DNA of 64,000 bases, from assembly GCA_902516435.1 (NCBI GenBank), contig CABXYF010000004.1, positions 31,544 to 95,543 on the forward strand, written 5' to 3'. This document shows, one piece after another, positions 18,388 to 27,037 of the stretch. The notes below the pieces were generated by a model. It was not told the origin of the DNA and searched no databases. It worked only from the letters and a program-made list of their open reading frames with translations. The translations under genes were made by a program, and so were the position numbers. How positions within the stretch are numbered: position 1 is the stretch's first letter; the number at the start of each line of letters is the position of its first letter. The stretch is from an uncultured Pelagibacteraceae bacterium (lineage in GTDB: Bacteria > Pseudomonadota > Alphaproteobacteria > Pelagibacterales > Pelagibacteraceae).

Positions 18388-19293
18388 ATGATTGAGCTTA
18401 AAAGTCCAAAAATTGCTATCCCTGTAGTTTTATTTGCAGGTTTATTATGGTCGTTTGGTCCATTAGTTGTAAGGCATATGGATAATCCTCATTTAGTTCC
18501 TTGGCAGTATATATTTGGAAGAGGTTTAACTATTTTCATTTTGTTAAACCTTTATTTATTTTTTGAAGAAGGGAAAAATTTTTATAAAAATTATTTAAAA
18601 ATTGGATTATCAGGAATAATTGGTGGCTCTGGCCTAGGTGTTGCAATGATCACATTTATTTATTCAATTACAAACACAAGTGCAGCAGTAACATTACTTT
18701 GTTTAGCTGCTATGCCATTTTTTACAGCTTTGCTAGCATTCTTATTTTTAAGAGAAAGAATTTCGTTTAATGTTTGGATTTCTATTATTTTAGCTTCTGT
18801 TGGAATATTGATTATGGCTATTGGTAATACTGGTGAAAAATCTTTAGCTGGATTTATATTTGGTCTTACGTCCTCAATTGGGTTTTCAATTTTTTCAGTA
18901 ACATTGAGATGGAAAAAAGAAACTCCAAAATTTACAACCGTAGCTTTTTCCGGGTTATTTTGTTTTATATTTGCTTCGATCGTAATACTAATTAAGGATC
19001 AAGTATTTTTCGCTTCTAGTTATAATGGATCATTATTTTCTCTTCACGGCACATTAGTATGTTTTGGTTTAATTTTATATTCAATTGGCTCTAAAGCGAT
19101 ACCAGCAGCTGAATTAACATTATTGTCACTAACTGAAGTAGTAGGAGGAATTTTTTGGGTCTGGCTACCTATATTTGGGATCAATGAAGTCCCGTCAACA
19201 AATACAATTATTGGAGGATTTTTTCTTTTTGTATCATTAATTTATTACAGCCTAATTATGAAATGGAACAAAAGATATATAGCCTTAAATTAA
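18388..19293 (+). CDS. EamA/DMT-superfamily transporter
   Basis: A 301-residue membrane protein with about ten helices in two EamA repeats. Typical signs are LLWSFGPLVVRH at the N-terminus, the SAAVTLLCLAAMPFFTALLAF helix of repeat one and LTEVVGGIFWVWL in repeat two. It ends three bases before the amidinotransferase gene, which is followed after two bases by threonine aldolase, so the three probably form an operon. That makes export or uptake of a substrate or product of those enzymes (glycine, threonine or a guanidino compound) a reasonable guess, not a finding. Confidence 0.85.
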   Translation: MIELKSPKIAIPVVLFAGLLWSFGPLVVRHMDNPHLVPWQYIFGRGLTIFILLNLYLFFEEGKNFYKNYLKIGLSGIIGGSGLGVAMITFIYSITNTSAAVTLLCLAAMPFFTALLAFLFLRERISFNVWISIILASVGILIMAIGNTGEKSLAGFIFGLTSSIGFSIFSVTLRWKKETPKFTTVAFSGLFCFIFASIVILIKDQVFFASSYNGSLFSLHGTLVCFGLILYSIGSKAIPAAELTLLSLTEVVGGIFWVWLPIFGINEVPSTNTIIGGFFLFVSLIYYSLIMKWNKRYIALN

Positions 19294-19296
19294 TCG

Positions 19297-20412
19297 ATGA
19301 ATAAAAATAACATTATTGTTAACAGTTGGAATGAATGGGATCCATTAAAACATGTGATCGTTGGCAAGGCAGATGGCACTTGTATTCCAGCACCAGAGCC
19401 AGCTCTAGATGCAAAAGTCCCTGAAGACAGTGATATGAGAGGGCAGTTTGGTCCAAGAACTAAAGATACAGTGGATAAAGCCAATCAATTATTGGATGAT
19501 TTTGCAGCTATTCTTGAAAAAAAAGGAATTAAAGTTGACCGACCAACTCCAATAGACTTTAATCAAAAAACATCAACGCCTGATTGGGAAGCGGAGACTA
19601 TGTTTGGCTGTATGCCACCCAGAGATGTTTTGCTTACGGTAGGAAACGAAATACTTGAAGCAACTATGAGTTATCGTTGTAGATGGTTTGAATATTTATG
19701 TTATAGACCATTAATTCAGCATTATTACAATCAAGATCCTAATATGCGTCACGAGTCTGCGCCAAAACCTAGACTAACAGATTTAGACTATAGAAAAGAT
19801 TATCTATCCGATAAAATTGGAATTCAAAAACGATTGGAGTGGACTGAAAAAAAACACTTTGTAACTACTGAAGAGGAACCTTTATTTGATGCAGCTGACG
19901 TTTTGAGATTTGGAAAAGACCTGGTAGTACAACACGGTTTTACTACCAATCTTAAAGGAATTGATTGGTTGAAAAGACATTATAAAGACCATAGAGTTCA
20001 CACAGTAAATTTCCCAGGAGATCCATACCCAATTCATATCGATGCAACATTTACACCAATTAAAGAGGGATTAATTATAAACAACCCACAAAGGAAGTTA
20101 CCTACTGAACAAAGAAAATTATTTCAAAATAATGGTTGGGAAATTATTGATAGTGCGCAACCAGCCCACAATGAACCACCTCCTTTGTGCTATTCATCCA
20201 CATGGCTTTCTATGAATGTACTTGTTTTAGATCCTAAAACTGTATGTGTAGAAAAAAGTGAAACTTATCAAGCAGAGCAATTAGACAAATTAGGTATGGA
20301 GGTTATTCCAGTGGAACTTAGAGATGCCTACGCATTTGGAGGAGGTCTGCACTGTTGTACTGCTGATGTTTATAGAGAGGGAGAATTAAAAGATTATTTT
20401 CCAAAGCAATAG
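19297..20412 (+). CDS. glycine amidinotransferase (AGAT)-like protein
   Basis: Arginine:glycine amidinotransferase moves the amidino group of arginine to glycine, giving ornithine and guanidinoacetate. The 371-residue protein matches this family: VNSWNEWDPLKHVIVGKADG at the start, EILEATMSYRCRWFEYLCYRPL, and the catalytic triad region with DAADVLRFG (Asp198-Asp201), HIDATF (His247) and GGGLHCCTADV with catalytic Cys353. Human AGAT has the same order of motifs. The length is shorter than the mitochondrial enzyme because no targeting sequence is present. The acceptor could be another amine, since related amidinotransferases use other substrates. It sits between a DMT transporter and threonine aldolase, which would supply glycine. 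Confidence 0.88.
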   Translation: MNKNNIIVNSWNEWDPLKHVIVGKADGTCIPAPEPALDAKVPEDSDMRGQFGPRTKDTVDKANQLLDDFAAILEKKGIKVDRPTPIDFNQKTSTPDWEAETMFGCMPPRDVLLTVGNEILEATMSYRCRWFEYLCYRPLIQHYYNQDPNMRHESAPKPRLTDLDYRKDYLSDKIGIQKRLEWTEKKHFVTTEEEPLFDAADVLRFGKDLVVQHGFTTNLKGIDWLKRHYKDHRVHTVNFPGDPYPIHIDATFTPIKEGLIINNPQRKLPTEQRKLFQNNGWEIIDSAQPAHNEPPPLCYSSTWLSMNVLVLDPKTVCVEKSETYQAEQLDKLGMEVIPVELRDAYAFGGGLHCCTADVYREGELKDYFPKQ

Positions 20413-20414
20413 AT

Positions 20415-21461
20415 ATGGTACAGATTAAGACTAAAAGACAAAGAATAAAATTTGCATCAGACAATGTGACTGGAGCATGCCCAGAAGTTTTAGATGCTAT
20501 TTTAAAAGCAAATGATGGTGATAGGACACCTTATGGAAATGACCAAATATCAACAGATTTACAAAATAAATTCTCAGAAATTTTTGAAAAAGAAGTAATT
20601 GTTTTTCCAACAGCATCTGGAACAGCCGCTAACGCATTGGCCTTATCAACTATGACTCCGTCATTTGGTAACATCTATTGTCATAAATATTCCCACATAA
20701 ATACTGATGAATGTGGAGCACCTGAATTTTATACTGGAGGAGCAAAACTAGTAAACCTTCATGGCATAGATGGAAAAATTACTGCTAAAGAATTAGATGA
20801 GAATATAAATGGAAAAGATATTGTTCATCATACTCAACCTTCTTCAGTTAGCATCACACAATTAACTGAAACTGGAGAAGCATATCAATTAGATGAAATT
20901 AAAAAAATTTCAGATGTTGCCCATAATCATAAACTAAATATCCATATGGATGGAGCGAGATTTGCAAATGCGTTAGTATCTTTAAATTGCACGCCAGCAG
21001 AAATGACTTGGAAATCAGGAATAGATGCACTTTCATTTGGTGCTACAAAAAATGGTTGTTTAGCTGCTGAAGCAATAATATTTTTTAAACCTGAGTTGGT
21101 TGGAAATTTACCTTTTTTAATGAAAAGGGCAGGACATTTATTATCTAAAATGAGTTTTGTTTCTGCACAATTAGATGCCTACATTTCAAATGATGTATGG
21201 TTAAAAAATGCAAGGCACGCCAATGCTATGGGCAAAAAATTGAGTGAAGGGCTGAATAATCATCCTGAAATTAAACTAGCTTATCCGACATCAGCAAATG
21301 AGGTATTTGTAAAAATACCTGAGAATATAATTCGTAATTTAAATTCTGAAGGTTATACAATTAATGATGATGAATGGGATGGAAAGAATGTTAGACTGGT
21401 TACTGCATGGAATACTGATCCCAAAGATATTGATATATTTTTAGATATAATTAAATCCTAG
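20415..21461 (+). CDS. ltaE: low-specificity L-threonine aldolase (PLP, beta-eliminating lyase family)
   Basis: The enzyme splits L-threonine or allo-threonine into glycine and acetaldehyde. The 348-residue protein starts with FASDNVTGACPEVLDAI, the typical family start, and has FPTASGTAANALAL for the cofactor phosphate, HMDGARFANAL with the PLP Asp, and the Schiff-base Lys212 in SFGATKNGC. The gene is two bases after the amidinotransferase gene. Within a glycine-dependent SAR11-like organism it is a second source of glycine. Its stop codon lies in the 5' arm of a hairpin shared with the convergent gene. Confidence 0.93.
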   Translation: MVQIKTKRQRIKFASDNVTGACPEVLDAILKANDGDRTPYGNDQISTDLQNKFSEIFEKEVIVFPTASGTAANALALSTMTPSFGNIYCHKYSHINTDECGAPEFYTGGAKLVNLHGIDGKITAKELDENINGKDIVHHTQPSSVSITQLTETGEAYQLDEIKKISDVAHNHKLNIHMDGARFANALVSLNCTPAEMTWKSGIDALSFGATKNGCLAAEAIIFFKPELVGNLPFLMKRAGHLLSKMSFVSAQLDAYISNDVWLKNARHANAMGKKLSEGLNNHPEIKLAYPTSANEVFVKIPENIIRNLNSEGYTINDDEWDGKNVRLVTAWNTDPKDIDIFLDIIKS

Positions 21462-21476
21462 ATTAACTAGGATTTT
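21453..21476. terminator. bidirectional terminator between threonine aldolase and the convergent small gene
   Basis: A perfect 9-base-pair stem, AAATCCTAG (21453-21461) with CTAGGATTT (21467-21475), around the 5-base loop ATTAA. A short T-run follows on each strand. The stem and loop contain both stop codons: the TAG of the aldolase gene and the TAA of the minus-strand gene. It serves both directions in 24 bases. Confidence 0.75.
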
Positions 21477-21690
21477 CCTTAAGATAGTTTATATAATTAA
21501 CAACTTCATCAAATCTATTATCTTCTATATCTTTATAGCTGTTATTAAATTTATCTTTTATAGCAAGAGCTACGTGTGCGTAAGGATTTCGTCCTTTTGG
21601 ATGATTTGGATGCTCGGGCAATTGTCCTTGTAAATAATCGCCAGCTTCCTGAATAATTTTCCAGAGTTTACTTGCGTTTTGCATATTCAT
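21463..21690 (-). CDS. conserved small hypothetical protein (75 residues)
   Basis: I do not recognise a named family. The protein is soluble and has the motif PEHPNHPKGRNPYAHVALAIK in its middle, rich in His, Pro and Asn, followed by an acidic helix (DRFDEVVNYINYL-like). The first residues MNMQNASKLWKI may form a helix. It follows the PhyH dioxygenase gene by 6 bases on the same strand and so is probably cotranslated; a partner or accessory role to the dioxygenase is possible but unproven. The real-gene call rests on the good codon usage, the clean fit between two stops and the shared terminator. Confidence 0.75.
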   Translation of the reverse strand: MNMQNASKLWKIIQEAGDYLQGQLPEHPNHPKGRNPYAHVALAIKDKFNNSYKDIEDNRFDEVVNYINYLKENPS

Positions 21691-21696
21691 TTTAAG

Positions 21697-22521
21697 TTAA
21701 TATGATCCTTTTTTTTCTGAACCTTTATAAAAAATATTATGAAGGTTATCATTTTCTGCTTTTTTTATTTTAATATCATTTTGATCCATCAATGAAATTG
21801 GTCTATTGATTTTCATATGGTAATTATAATAATCAGTTCCTCTTGCAACTTGAACACTATTTTTACCTAGTATTTGTTTAACATTTGTACCTATATAACT
21901 TTGTATTACAAAACCTATTCTTCTATCACTGCTATTATTTATACCTGAACCATGAACTACATTTGGGTGATGTAAGGACATTTGTCCTGCTTTCAATTCT
22001 AACGATTTTAGTTCACTTACAGGAACTCCTTCAACAGTTTGTCCTCTCGTTAATAAATTACCTTCATCAAACTTTTCTTTGTGATCTTTAATTTTCAAAT
22101 GAGACTTAGGCCACATTCTCATACAACCGTTTTCTTTAAAAGAATCGGTTATTGCTACCCAAGCAGTAACCCAATTATGGGGTTCTAAACCAATATATTT
22201 TGCATCTTGATGATAACTTACAAAGCCTTCTTGGTTAGGGTTTTTTATAAATAAGGTTGTTCCACAAACTAAAATATTCTTTCCAATAATACTCTCAACG
22301 GCGTCAAGAATTTTTGAATTATGAACAATTGCATCAAGCTTTGGGGAAATTAAATGAACATTATATCTACCTTTTTTATGAATTTCATTAGGAATTTTTT
22401 TTTCAATTAGCTCAATTTCTTTTCTTGCTTCAATAGCTTCTTCTGTGGACAAAATATTAATTGGAGCTATATAACCTTCATCATTATACTGTTTAAGTTG
22501 ATTTGAACTAAGATTAGTCAT
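21697..22521 (-). CDS. phytanoyl-CoA dioxygenase (PhyH) family Fe(II)/2-oxoglutarate oxygenase
   Basis: The 274-residue protein has the PhyH-family facial triad: His104 and Asp106 in YHQDAKY and the distal His190 in VVHGSG, with Arg200/201 (DRRIGF) for 2-oxoglutarate. Other signs are WVAITDSFKENGCMRMWPKSH and LKAGQMSLHHPN. The Asp of the HxD motif is present, so it should hydroxylate rather than halogenate (SyrB2-type halogenases replace it). The substrate is unknown; relatives act on acyl groups, aminophosphonates (PhnY) or compatible solutes. It is divergent from the MOSC gene by 46 bases and followed by the 75-residue gene. Confidence 0.88.
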   Translation of the reverse strand: MTNLSSNQLKQYNDEGYIAPINILSTEEAIEARKEIELIEKKIPNEIHKKGRYNVHLISPKLDAIVHNSKILDAVESIIGKNILVCGTTLFIKNPNQEGFVSYHQDAKYIGLEPHNWVTAWVAITDSFKENGCMRMWPKSHLKIKDHKEKFDEGNLLTRGQTVEGVPVSELKSLELKAGQMSLHHPNVVHGSGINNSSDRRIGFVIQSYIGTNVKQILGKNSVQVARGTDYYNYHMKINRPISLMDQNDIKIKKAENDNLHNIFYKGSEKKGSY

Positions 22522-22567
22522 ATTATTATTAAAGATTATATGAGTACAAATTATTCTTCAATAATTT

Positions 22568-23014
22568 ATGTCTAAAGTTTTAAAATTAGGTATTACAGCA
22601 ATTAACAATCAGTCAATTCAAGAAGTAAACACAATAGAGGTTATAGCAAATCAAGGAATAGTTGGAGATAGATATTTTAAAAAATTTAATGATCCTTACA
22701 ATCAAATATCATTAATAGAATCAGAAGGTATTGATATTTATAATATTAAATTTGGATTAAATATTTCATACATGGATTTTAGAAGAAACATCATTACTAA
22801 AGGTATCAAATTAAATGATCTTGTTGGAAAGAAATTTAAAGTTGGCACTGTAGAGCTTGAAGGAATAGATTTATGCAGACCCTGTAGGCATTTATCAGAA
22901 AAACTTAACCAAAATAATATAATTAAAGAATTTTTAAGAAAAGGTGGGCTAAGATGTCAGATTTTATCCTCATCTAACATAAATGTTGGAGATAAAATAA
23001 TGATGTTAGTGTAA
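22568..23014 (+). CDS. MOSC domain-containing protein
   Basis: The 148-residue protein is a single MOSC domain, related to the C-terminus of molybdenum cofactor sulfurase. It has IVGDRYFKK near the start, NQISLIESEGI, FRRNIITKGI and the cysteine stretch GIDLCRPCRHL, which are standard in small MOSC proteins. Such proteins are thought to carry sulfur or bind the molybdenum cofactor. mobA and moeA lie 5-6 kb upstream but no molybdoenzyme is in the window. It converges with the MFS gene at a 19-base gap. Confidence 0.87.
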   Translation: MSKVLKLGITAINNQSIQEVNTIEVIANQGIVGDRYFKKFNDPYNQISLIESEGIDIYNIKFGLNISYMDFRRNIITKGIKLNDLVGKKFKVGTVELEGIDLCRPCRHLSEKLNQNNIIKEFLRKGGLRCQILSSSNINVGDKIMMLV

Positions 23015-23033
23015 CAATTTATTACTGAGAAAC

Positions 23034-24335
23034 TTATATTTTTTCCTCACTACTATCAGAATCTGATTTACTAGGTTCTTCAATCGGCTCAGTTGTTGGG
23101 TTTAGCTCAATACCAGCAGGCGTAATTGATTGTGGCATAGCAATGAATTGTGAATCTGGATTTTCAACAGCTGGTCTAATTTTTGACCTGTAAACTCCAT
23201 AGATACCAATTAGTAAATGAAAAAATATTAAAAATATAAAGAAACCATTTAAACCAGTTAAGTCCATAAAAATTGAACATAAAAAAGGCCCACCCATCGC
23301 ACCTAGTCCAAAAATAAATTGTAAACAAGCGCCGGCAGCAACAAATTTTTCTTTTGGAATAAAGTCATTAGTGTGAGCTAAAATTAAGGAAAACATTGGC
23401 AAACTACAAAAAGAAAATAAAATTAAAAAAACGTAAAACCAAAATTTACTTGTAGCTAGACCATCAGGCAAATACATTTGACCAGATGCAAAAATTGCGC
23501 ATAAAGCAAAAAATGCTGCTGCAAAACTTACAATAATTATAACTTTTCTACGGTCGTACATGTCAGACAATTTTCCAATTGGCCACTGTGAGATTGCACC
23601 TGATATAGCAAGCATAAATGTAACTAATGAAATTTGAAAGATAGTAAAATTCATACCTGCAGCATAAACTGCCAATAAAGTAAATAAGGCTGATTGTGCA
23701 GCTCCATAAAATAAAGAACTTACCATTCCGAAAGGAGATGAAATGTAAACTTCTTGGATCGACATTGACTCAATTTTTTTAAAAGTTGGTGGTTTTCTTT
23801 TAGTGAGCAAAATTGGAACAAGTGCACCAGAAGTGATAATAGAAATTAACATAAAAGGTTCGAAATTAATGGGATCACTAAAGTTTAGTAAAAGCATTCC
23901 ACACCCCATTGCTCCATATAAAATCACCATATAAATAGATAAAACACTTCCTCTATTTTTATTACTAGCTCTATCGTTCAACCAGCTTTCAGCAACTGTA
24001 TAAATAGAAACCATACTTATTCCTGTAAGCACTCGGAGCAAAAACCATATAACTGGATTTACAAATATAGCGTGTAAAAGAATTACTAAAGATGCAATGG
24101 ATGCAAAAGCAGCGTAAATTCTTATATGTCCTACTTGAGAAATTAATCTTGGAATAGTAATTGCTCCTAAAAAATATCCTACAAAATAACCAGACATCAT
24201 AAATCCAGTTGCAGTTATACTAAACTCTTCTTCAACAGCTCTTACACCAAGCAAAGATCCCTGAAAACCGTAGGCGAGCATTATTGCTCCCATACCTAAA
24301 AATAAAGCCCAGGAATTTTTTAATACTTTGTCCAT
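23034..24335 (-). CDS. MFS transporter (YcaD/YfkF-like)
   Basis: A 433-residue protein with about twelve membrane helices in two six-helix bundles. The loop after helix 2, with PRLISQVGHIRIYA, is the MFS-type turn, and GKLSDMYDRRKV between helices 8 and 9 is the classical MFS motif A in the second half. It starts with LFLGMGAIMLAYGFQGSLLGVRA, as in YcaD-type transporters of unknown substrate. The C-terminal tail (about 40 residues) is hydrophilic, with an acidic Ser/Asp/Glu-rich end. It lies 56 bases after the EamA gene on the same strand. Confidence 0.87.
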   Translation of the reverse strand: MDKVLKNSWALFLGMGAIMLAYGFQGSLLGVRAVEEEFSITATGFMMSGYFVGYFLGAITIPRLISQVGHIRIYAAFASIASLVILLHAIFVNPVIWFLLRVLTGISMVSIYTVAESWLNDRASNKNRGSVLSIYMVILYGAMGCGMLLLNFSDPINFEPFMLISIITSGALVPILLTKRKPPTFKKIESMSIQEVYISSPFGMVSSLFYGAAQSALFTLLAVYAAGMNFTIFQISLVTFMLAISGAISQWPIGKLSDMYDRRKVIIIVSFAAAFFALCAIFASGQMYLPDGLATSKFWFYVFLILFSFCSLPMFSLILAHTNDFIPKEKFVAAGACLQFIFGLGAMGGPFLCSIFMDLTGLNGFFIFLIFFHLLIGIYGVYRSKIRPAVENPDSQFIAMPQSITPAGIELNPTTEPIEEPSKSDSDSSEEKI

Positions 24336-24391
24336 ATAAATCGCTATCTATTTCTGATTTGTGGCCAAATCAAGTTAATAGTAACTAGGCT

Positions 24392-25252
24392 TTAAGATTT
24401 TTTAAGCTTAAGAAATGAGTGGGTCGCTATTGTTAAAATTATTATTACCCCACCTTGAATAGTTTCTAAACTCGGCTGCTCTTTTATGACCATCCATACC
24501 CATAAAGGTCCAATGATTGTCTCTAAAAGAAAGAATAAATTAACCTCCTCGGCGGGTATAAATCTTGGAGCAATGGTGACCATAACAAATGGTATTGCAA
24601 CACACATTACACACATTAAAGGCACAATTAATAAATCCTTATCTAACAAAGCATAGGTTTCTATAAAAAACATAGCAAATATAGCCACCACTAGTTTTCC
24701 AACTACAGCTGCAGGAACTAGGTTCTTATTTTTTGCAGATCTAATTGTAACGGCTCCAACTGCTAAACCCAGAGCACAAAGAAGTCCAAGTAAATCGCCA
24801 AAAATACTACCTAATTGTAACGAGTCATAAAATATATACACAGCAGCAATGAAGGTAATTCCAATTGCAACCCAAGTTTTGCTATCAGGTATTTCTTTTA
24901 AAAAAAAAGCACCAAGAATTGCTGATAGCATAGGAGCCATCGCGATCATAACCAATGTATTAGCAACATTTGTATTTTGAATAGAGACTACAAACGCAAT
25001 ATTAGTAATAGAAAATGTAACTATATAAATTAATCCATGATGACCGCTTGTAAATAGCATTTTAAAGAACTCATATTTATAAATTATTAACATTCCAATA
25101 AAGACTGTAAGAAAGGGAATTATTCCTCTGTAAAAAACTAGACTCCACGTGTCGATATTAGCTAGTCTAATAAACAAAGTATCAGGTGTAATAAACATTA
25201 CCGCAACAAATGCAAGCAATGATCCTTTTTGCTGATCTGAAAATTTGCTCAT
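24392..25252 (-). CDS. EamA/DMT-superfamily transporter
   Basis: A 286-residue membrane protein with ten helices and two EamA repeats: FITPDTLFIRLANIDTWSLVFYRG at the start, NVANTLVMIAMAPMLSAILGAFFL in repeat one and FFLLETIIGPLWVWMVIKEQPS in repeat two. The frame is open further upstream to 25318, but that would run into the FkbM gene by 59 bases and add an unusual lysine-rich leader, so I place the start at the ATG at 25252 (MSKFSDQQKG). It is the third such transporter in 25 kb. The substrate is unknown. Confidence 0.85.
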   Translation of the reverse strand: MSKFSDQQKGSLLAFVAVMFITPDTLFIRLANIDTWSLVFYRGIIPFLTVFIGMLIIYKYEFFKMLFTSGHHGLIYIVTFSITNIAFVVSIQNTNVANTLVMIAMAPMLSAILGAFFLKEIPDSKTWVAIGITFIAAVYIFYDSLQLGSIFGDLLGLLCALGLAVGAVTIRSAKNKNLVPAAVVGKLVVAIFAMFFIETYALLDKDLLIVPLMCVMCVAIPFVMVTIAPRFIPAEEVNLFFLLETIIGPLWVWMVIKEQPSLETIQGGVIIILTIATHSFLKLKKS

Positions 25253-25259
25253 TTTTAAT

Positions 25260-26105
25260 TTATTTTTGAAAATTAAATATAATATTTGATTTATTTTTAA
25301 ATATTTCCTTATAACCAAATTTTAAAAGAAATTTAATCAAATCTATTTTCAATTCTTTATTCATTGAATGTTCTAGGATTATATTTTTAGGTATTAAAGT
25401 TTTTTTACATTTTTTTAAGAAAGTAAATAGAACTTTCTCTTCAAATCCTTCAATATCAATTTTTAAATTCGTTATATACTTAATTTTTTCGTTATTAATT
25501 ATATTGATTAATGTTTTACATTTTACTGATATATTTTTTTTATTTTTAGAAATAAATCCGTTAGCTAAACCATTTGAGAAATCTAGATTTAAATTAGTGT
25601 TTCTATCTCCAACAGCGCAGTTTTTAACTTTCACATATGAAAAAATATTTGGAATTTTAGTTTTAAGTAATTTAAGGTTTTCTTTTAATCTAATGTTATT
25701 TACAGGATGTGCATCAATTGCAATAATTTTTATTTCTCTTTTTTTATTAATTAAATTTGCAACGTTTAGAGTATACAATCCCATATTTGAACCAATATCG
25801 ATAAATACGCTTTTGTTTGGTGAGTTTTTCTTAACAAAATTTATTTCATAATTATCATTTCTTCCAAAATAAACTTTAATAAAAGTAAGTTTGTCATTAT
25901 AGAAGTAAAAAGGAACATTGTTTATTTTGCATATAAAACGAGGATTTTTTATTGAACCTTGTCCTATAAGATAATTTATAAAATTAATTAATTTTTTTCT
26001 TAATTTACCTCTACCAATAAATGTATTTTGACCTAGTATTAATACAATTTTAACTATAAATATTTTTAATTTAAGTAATGTATTAATATTATCTAAATTT
26101 TTCAT
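25260..26105 (-). CDS. FkbM family methyltransferase
   Basis: The 281-residue protein has the SAM-binding motif FIDIGSNMGLYTLNVANLI and an acidic second strand (AIDAHPVN), and the FkbM-type DIEGFEEKVLF motif near the end. FkbM proteins methylate hydroxyls on sugars, polyketides or other small molecules. I take the ATG at 26105, which shares one base with the gshB stop (TAATG); an in-frame ATG six codons earlier is also open. The N-terminal 50 residues are hydrophobic and basic and could lie on the membrane. The tight coupling to gshA-gshB is unusual, and the substrate is unknown. Confidence 0.8.
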   Translation of the reverse strand: MKNLDNINTLLKLKIFIVKIVLILGQNTFIGRGKLRKKLINFINYLIGQGSIKNPRFICKINNVPFYFYNDKLTFIKVYFGRNDNYEINFVKKNSPNKSVFIDIGSNMGLYTLNVANLINKKREIKIIAIDAHPVNNIRLKENLKLLKTKIPNIFSYVKVKNCAVGDRNTNLNLDFSNGLANGFISKNKKNISVKCKTLINIINNEKIKYITNLKIDIEGFEEKVLFTFLKKCKKTLIPKNIILEHSMNKELKIDLIKFLLKFGYKEIFKNKSNIIFNFQK

Positions 26106-27037
26106 TAAATTAAATTTTTCCAAAAAATTTTAGCAAGATTTATACCTGATAAATCATATAAAGTTTTTAAGCCTGTTGGTGAGGTTACATTTATATCTCC
26201 ATTAAGTTTTCCATCGATAAAGTCAATTCCAGCAAAATAAATATTTTTTAATTTTAAATCTTTTGCAATTATATTTGATATTTTAACTTCATTATTTGTT
26301 AATTTGGTTGTTATGGGTTTTGCTCCCTTGCTCATATTACTTAAAAATGATCCTTTCTTAGGGACTCTTGATATTGCGCCATAAACTTTTCCGTTAATAA
26401 TAAAAACTCTCTTATCTCCTTTTCTTATATTTGGTAAAAATTTTTGACACATTACATGACCGTGTTTTTTAATAAATTTATTTATTAACTTTATATCAAA
26501 ACTATTTATTAAATGAATATCATTGCCACTATAACTGTGAATCGGTTTTAGAATAATTTTTTTATTATTCATTATAAATTTTTTAATTTCTTTTAAATCT
26601 TTTGTAAAAATCGTATTAGGCATAAATTTATAATATTTAGCAGAATACAATTTTTCAGAAACATTTCTTATAGAAGTAGGATTATTGATTATCTTAACTT
26701 TATTTTTAATTTGATCTAAAATATAAGTAGTTGATACATACTCAAGATCAAATGGAGGGTCTTGACGAATTAAAATAAACTTACATTTTATAAGATTGAG
26801 GGTTTGTTTTTTTAATATTTTAAAGAATTTTTTTTTAGAATAATCAAATTTTATAAAAAATCCTTTCGCAATTACTTTTGAATGAAATATCGATAGATCT
26901 TTTGGGTCGTAATAAAATATTTTATATTTTTTATTTTGAATTTCATTAGCTAAAAAAACACTTGTATCAGTGACAGGATTTAAAGTGGAAGGGTGGTTTC
27001 CTTGAATAGCAACTATATTATTTATCATATAATTCAT
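26105..27037 (-). CDS. gshB: glutathione synthase
   Basis: GshB joins glycine to gamma-glutamylcysteine with ATP. The 310-residue protein is the right length for the prokaryotic enzyme. It has the ATP-grasp landmarks: LIRQDPPFDLEY in the N-terminal domain, IILKPIHSYSGNDIHLI in the ATP-binding domain, RVFIINGKVYGAISRVPKKG and the C-terminal GDINVTSPTGLKTL, which matches the family's EINVTSPTG. The start at 27037 overlaps gshA by 20 bases; an ATG three codons later (27028) is an alternative. It forms a tight pair with gshA. Confidence 0.93.
   Translation of the reverse strand: MNYMINNIVAIQGNHPSTLNPVTDTSVFLANEIQNKKYKIFYYDPKDLSIFHSKVIAKGFFIKFDYSKKKFFKILKKQTLNLIKCKFILIRQDPPFDLEYVSTTYILDQIKNKVKIINNPTSIRNVSEKLYSAKYYKFMPNTIFTKDLKEIKKFIMNNKKIILKPIHSYSGNDIHLINSFDIKLINKFIKKHGHVMCQKFLPNIRKGDKRVFIINGKVYGAISRVPKKGSFLSNMSKGAKPITTKLTNNEVKISNIIAKDLKLKNIYFAGIDFIDGKLNGDINVTSPTGLKTLYDLSGINLAKIFWKNLI

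Noticed and set aside
21697..22521. PhyH protein as a halogenase
   Set aside because: Halogenases of this fold lack the Asp of HxD; here Asp106 is present, so hydroxylation is expected.
25253..25318. Longer start for the EamA gene at 25318
   Set aside because: The added 22 residues are lysine- and isoleucine-rich, unlike a transporter N-terminus, and overlap the FkbM gene by 59 bases. The ATG at 25252 gives the usual start.
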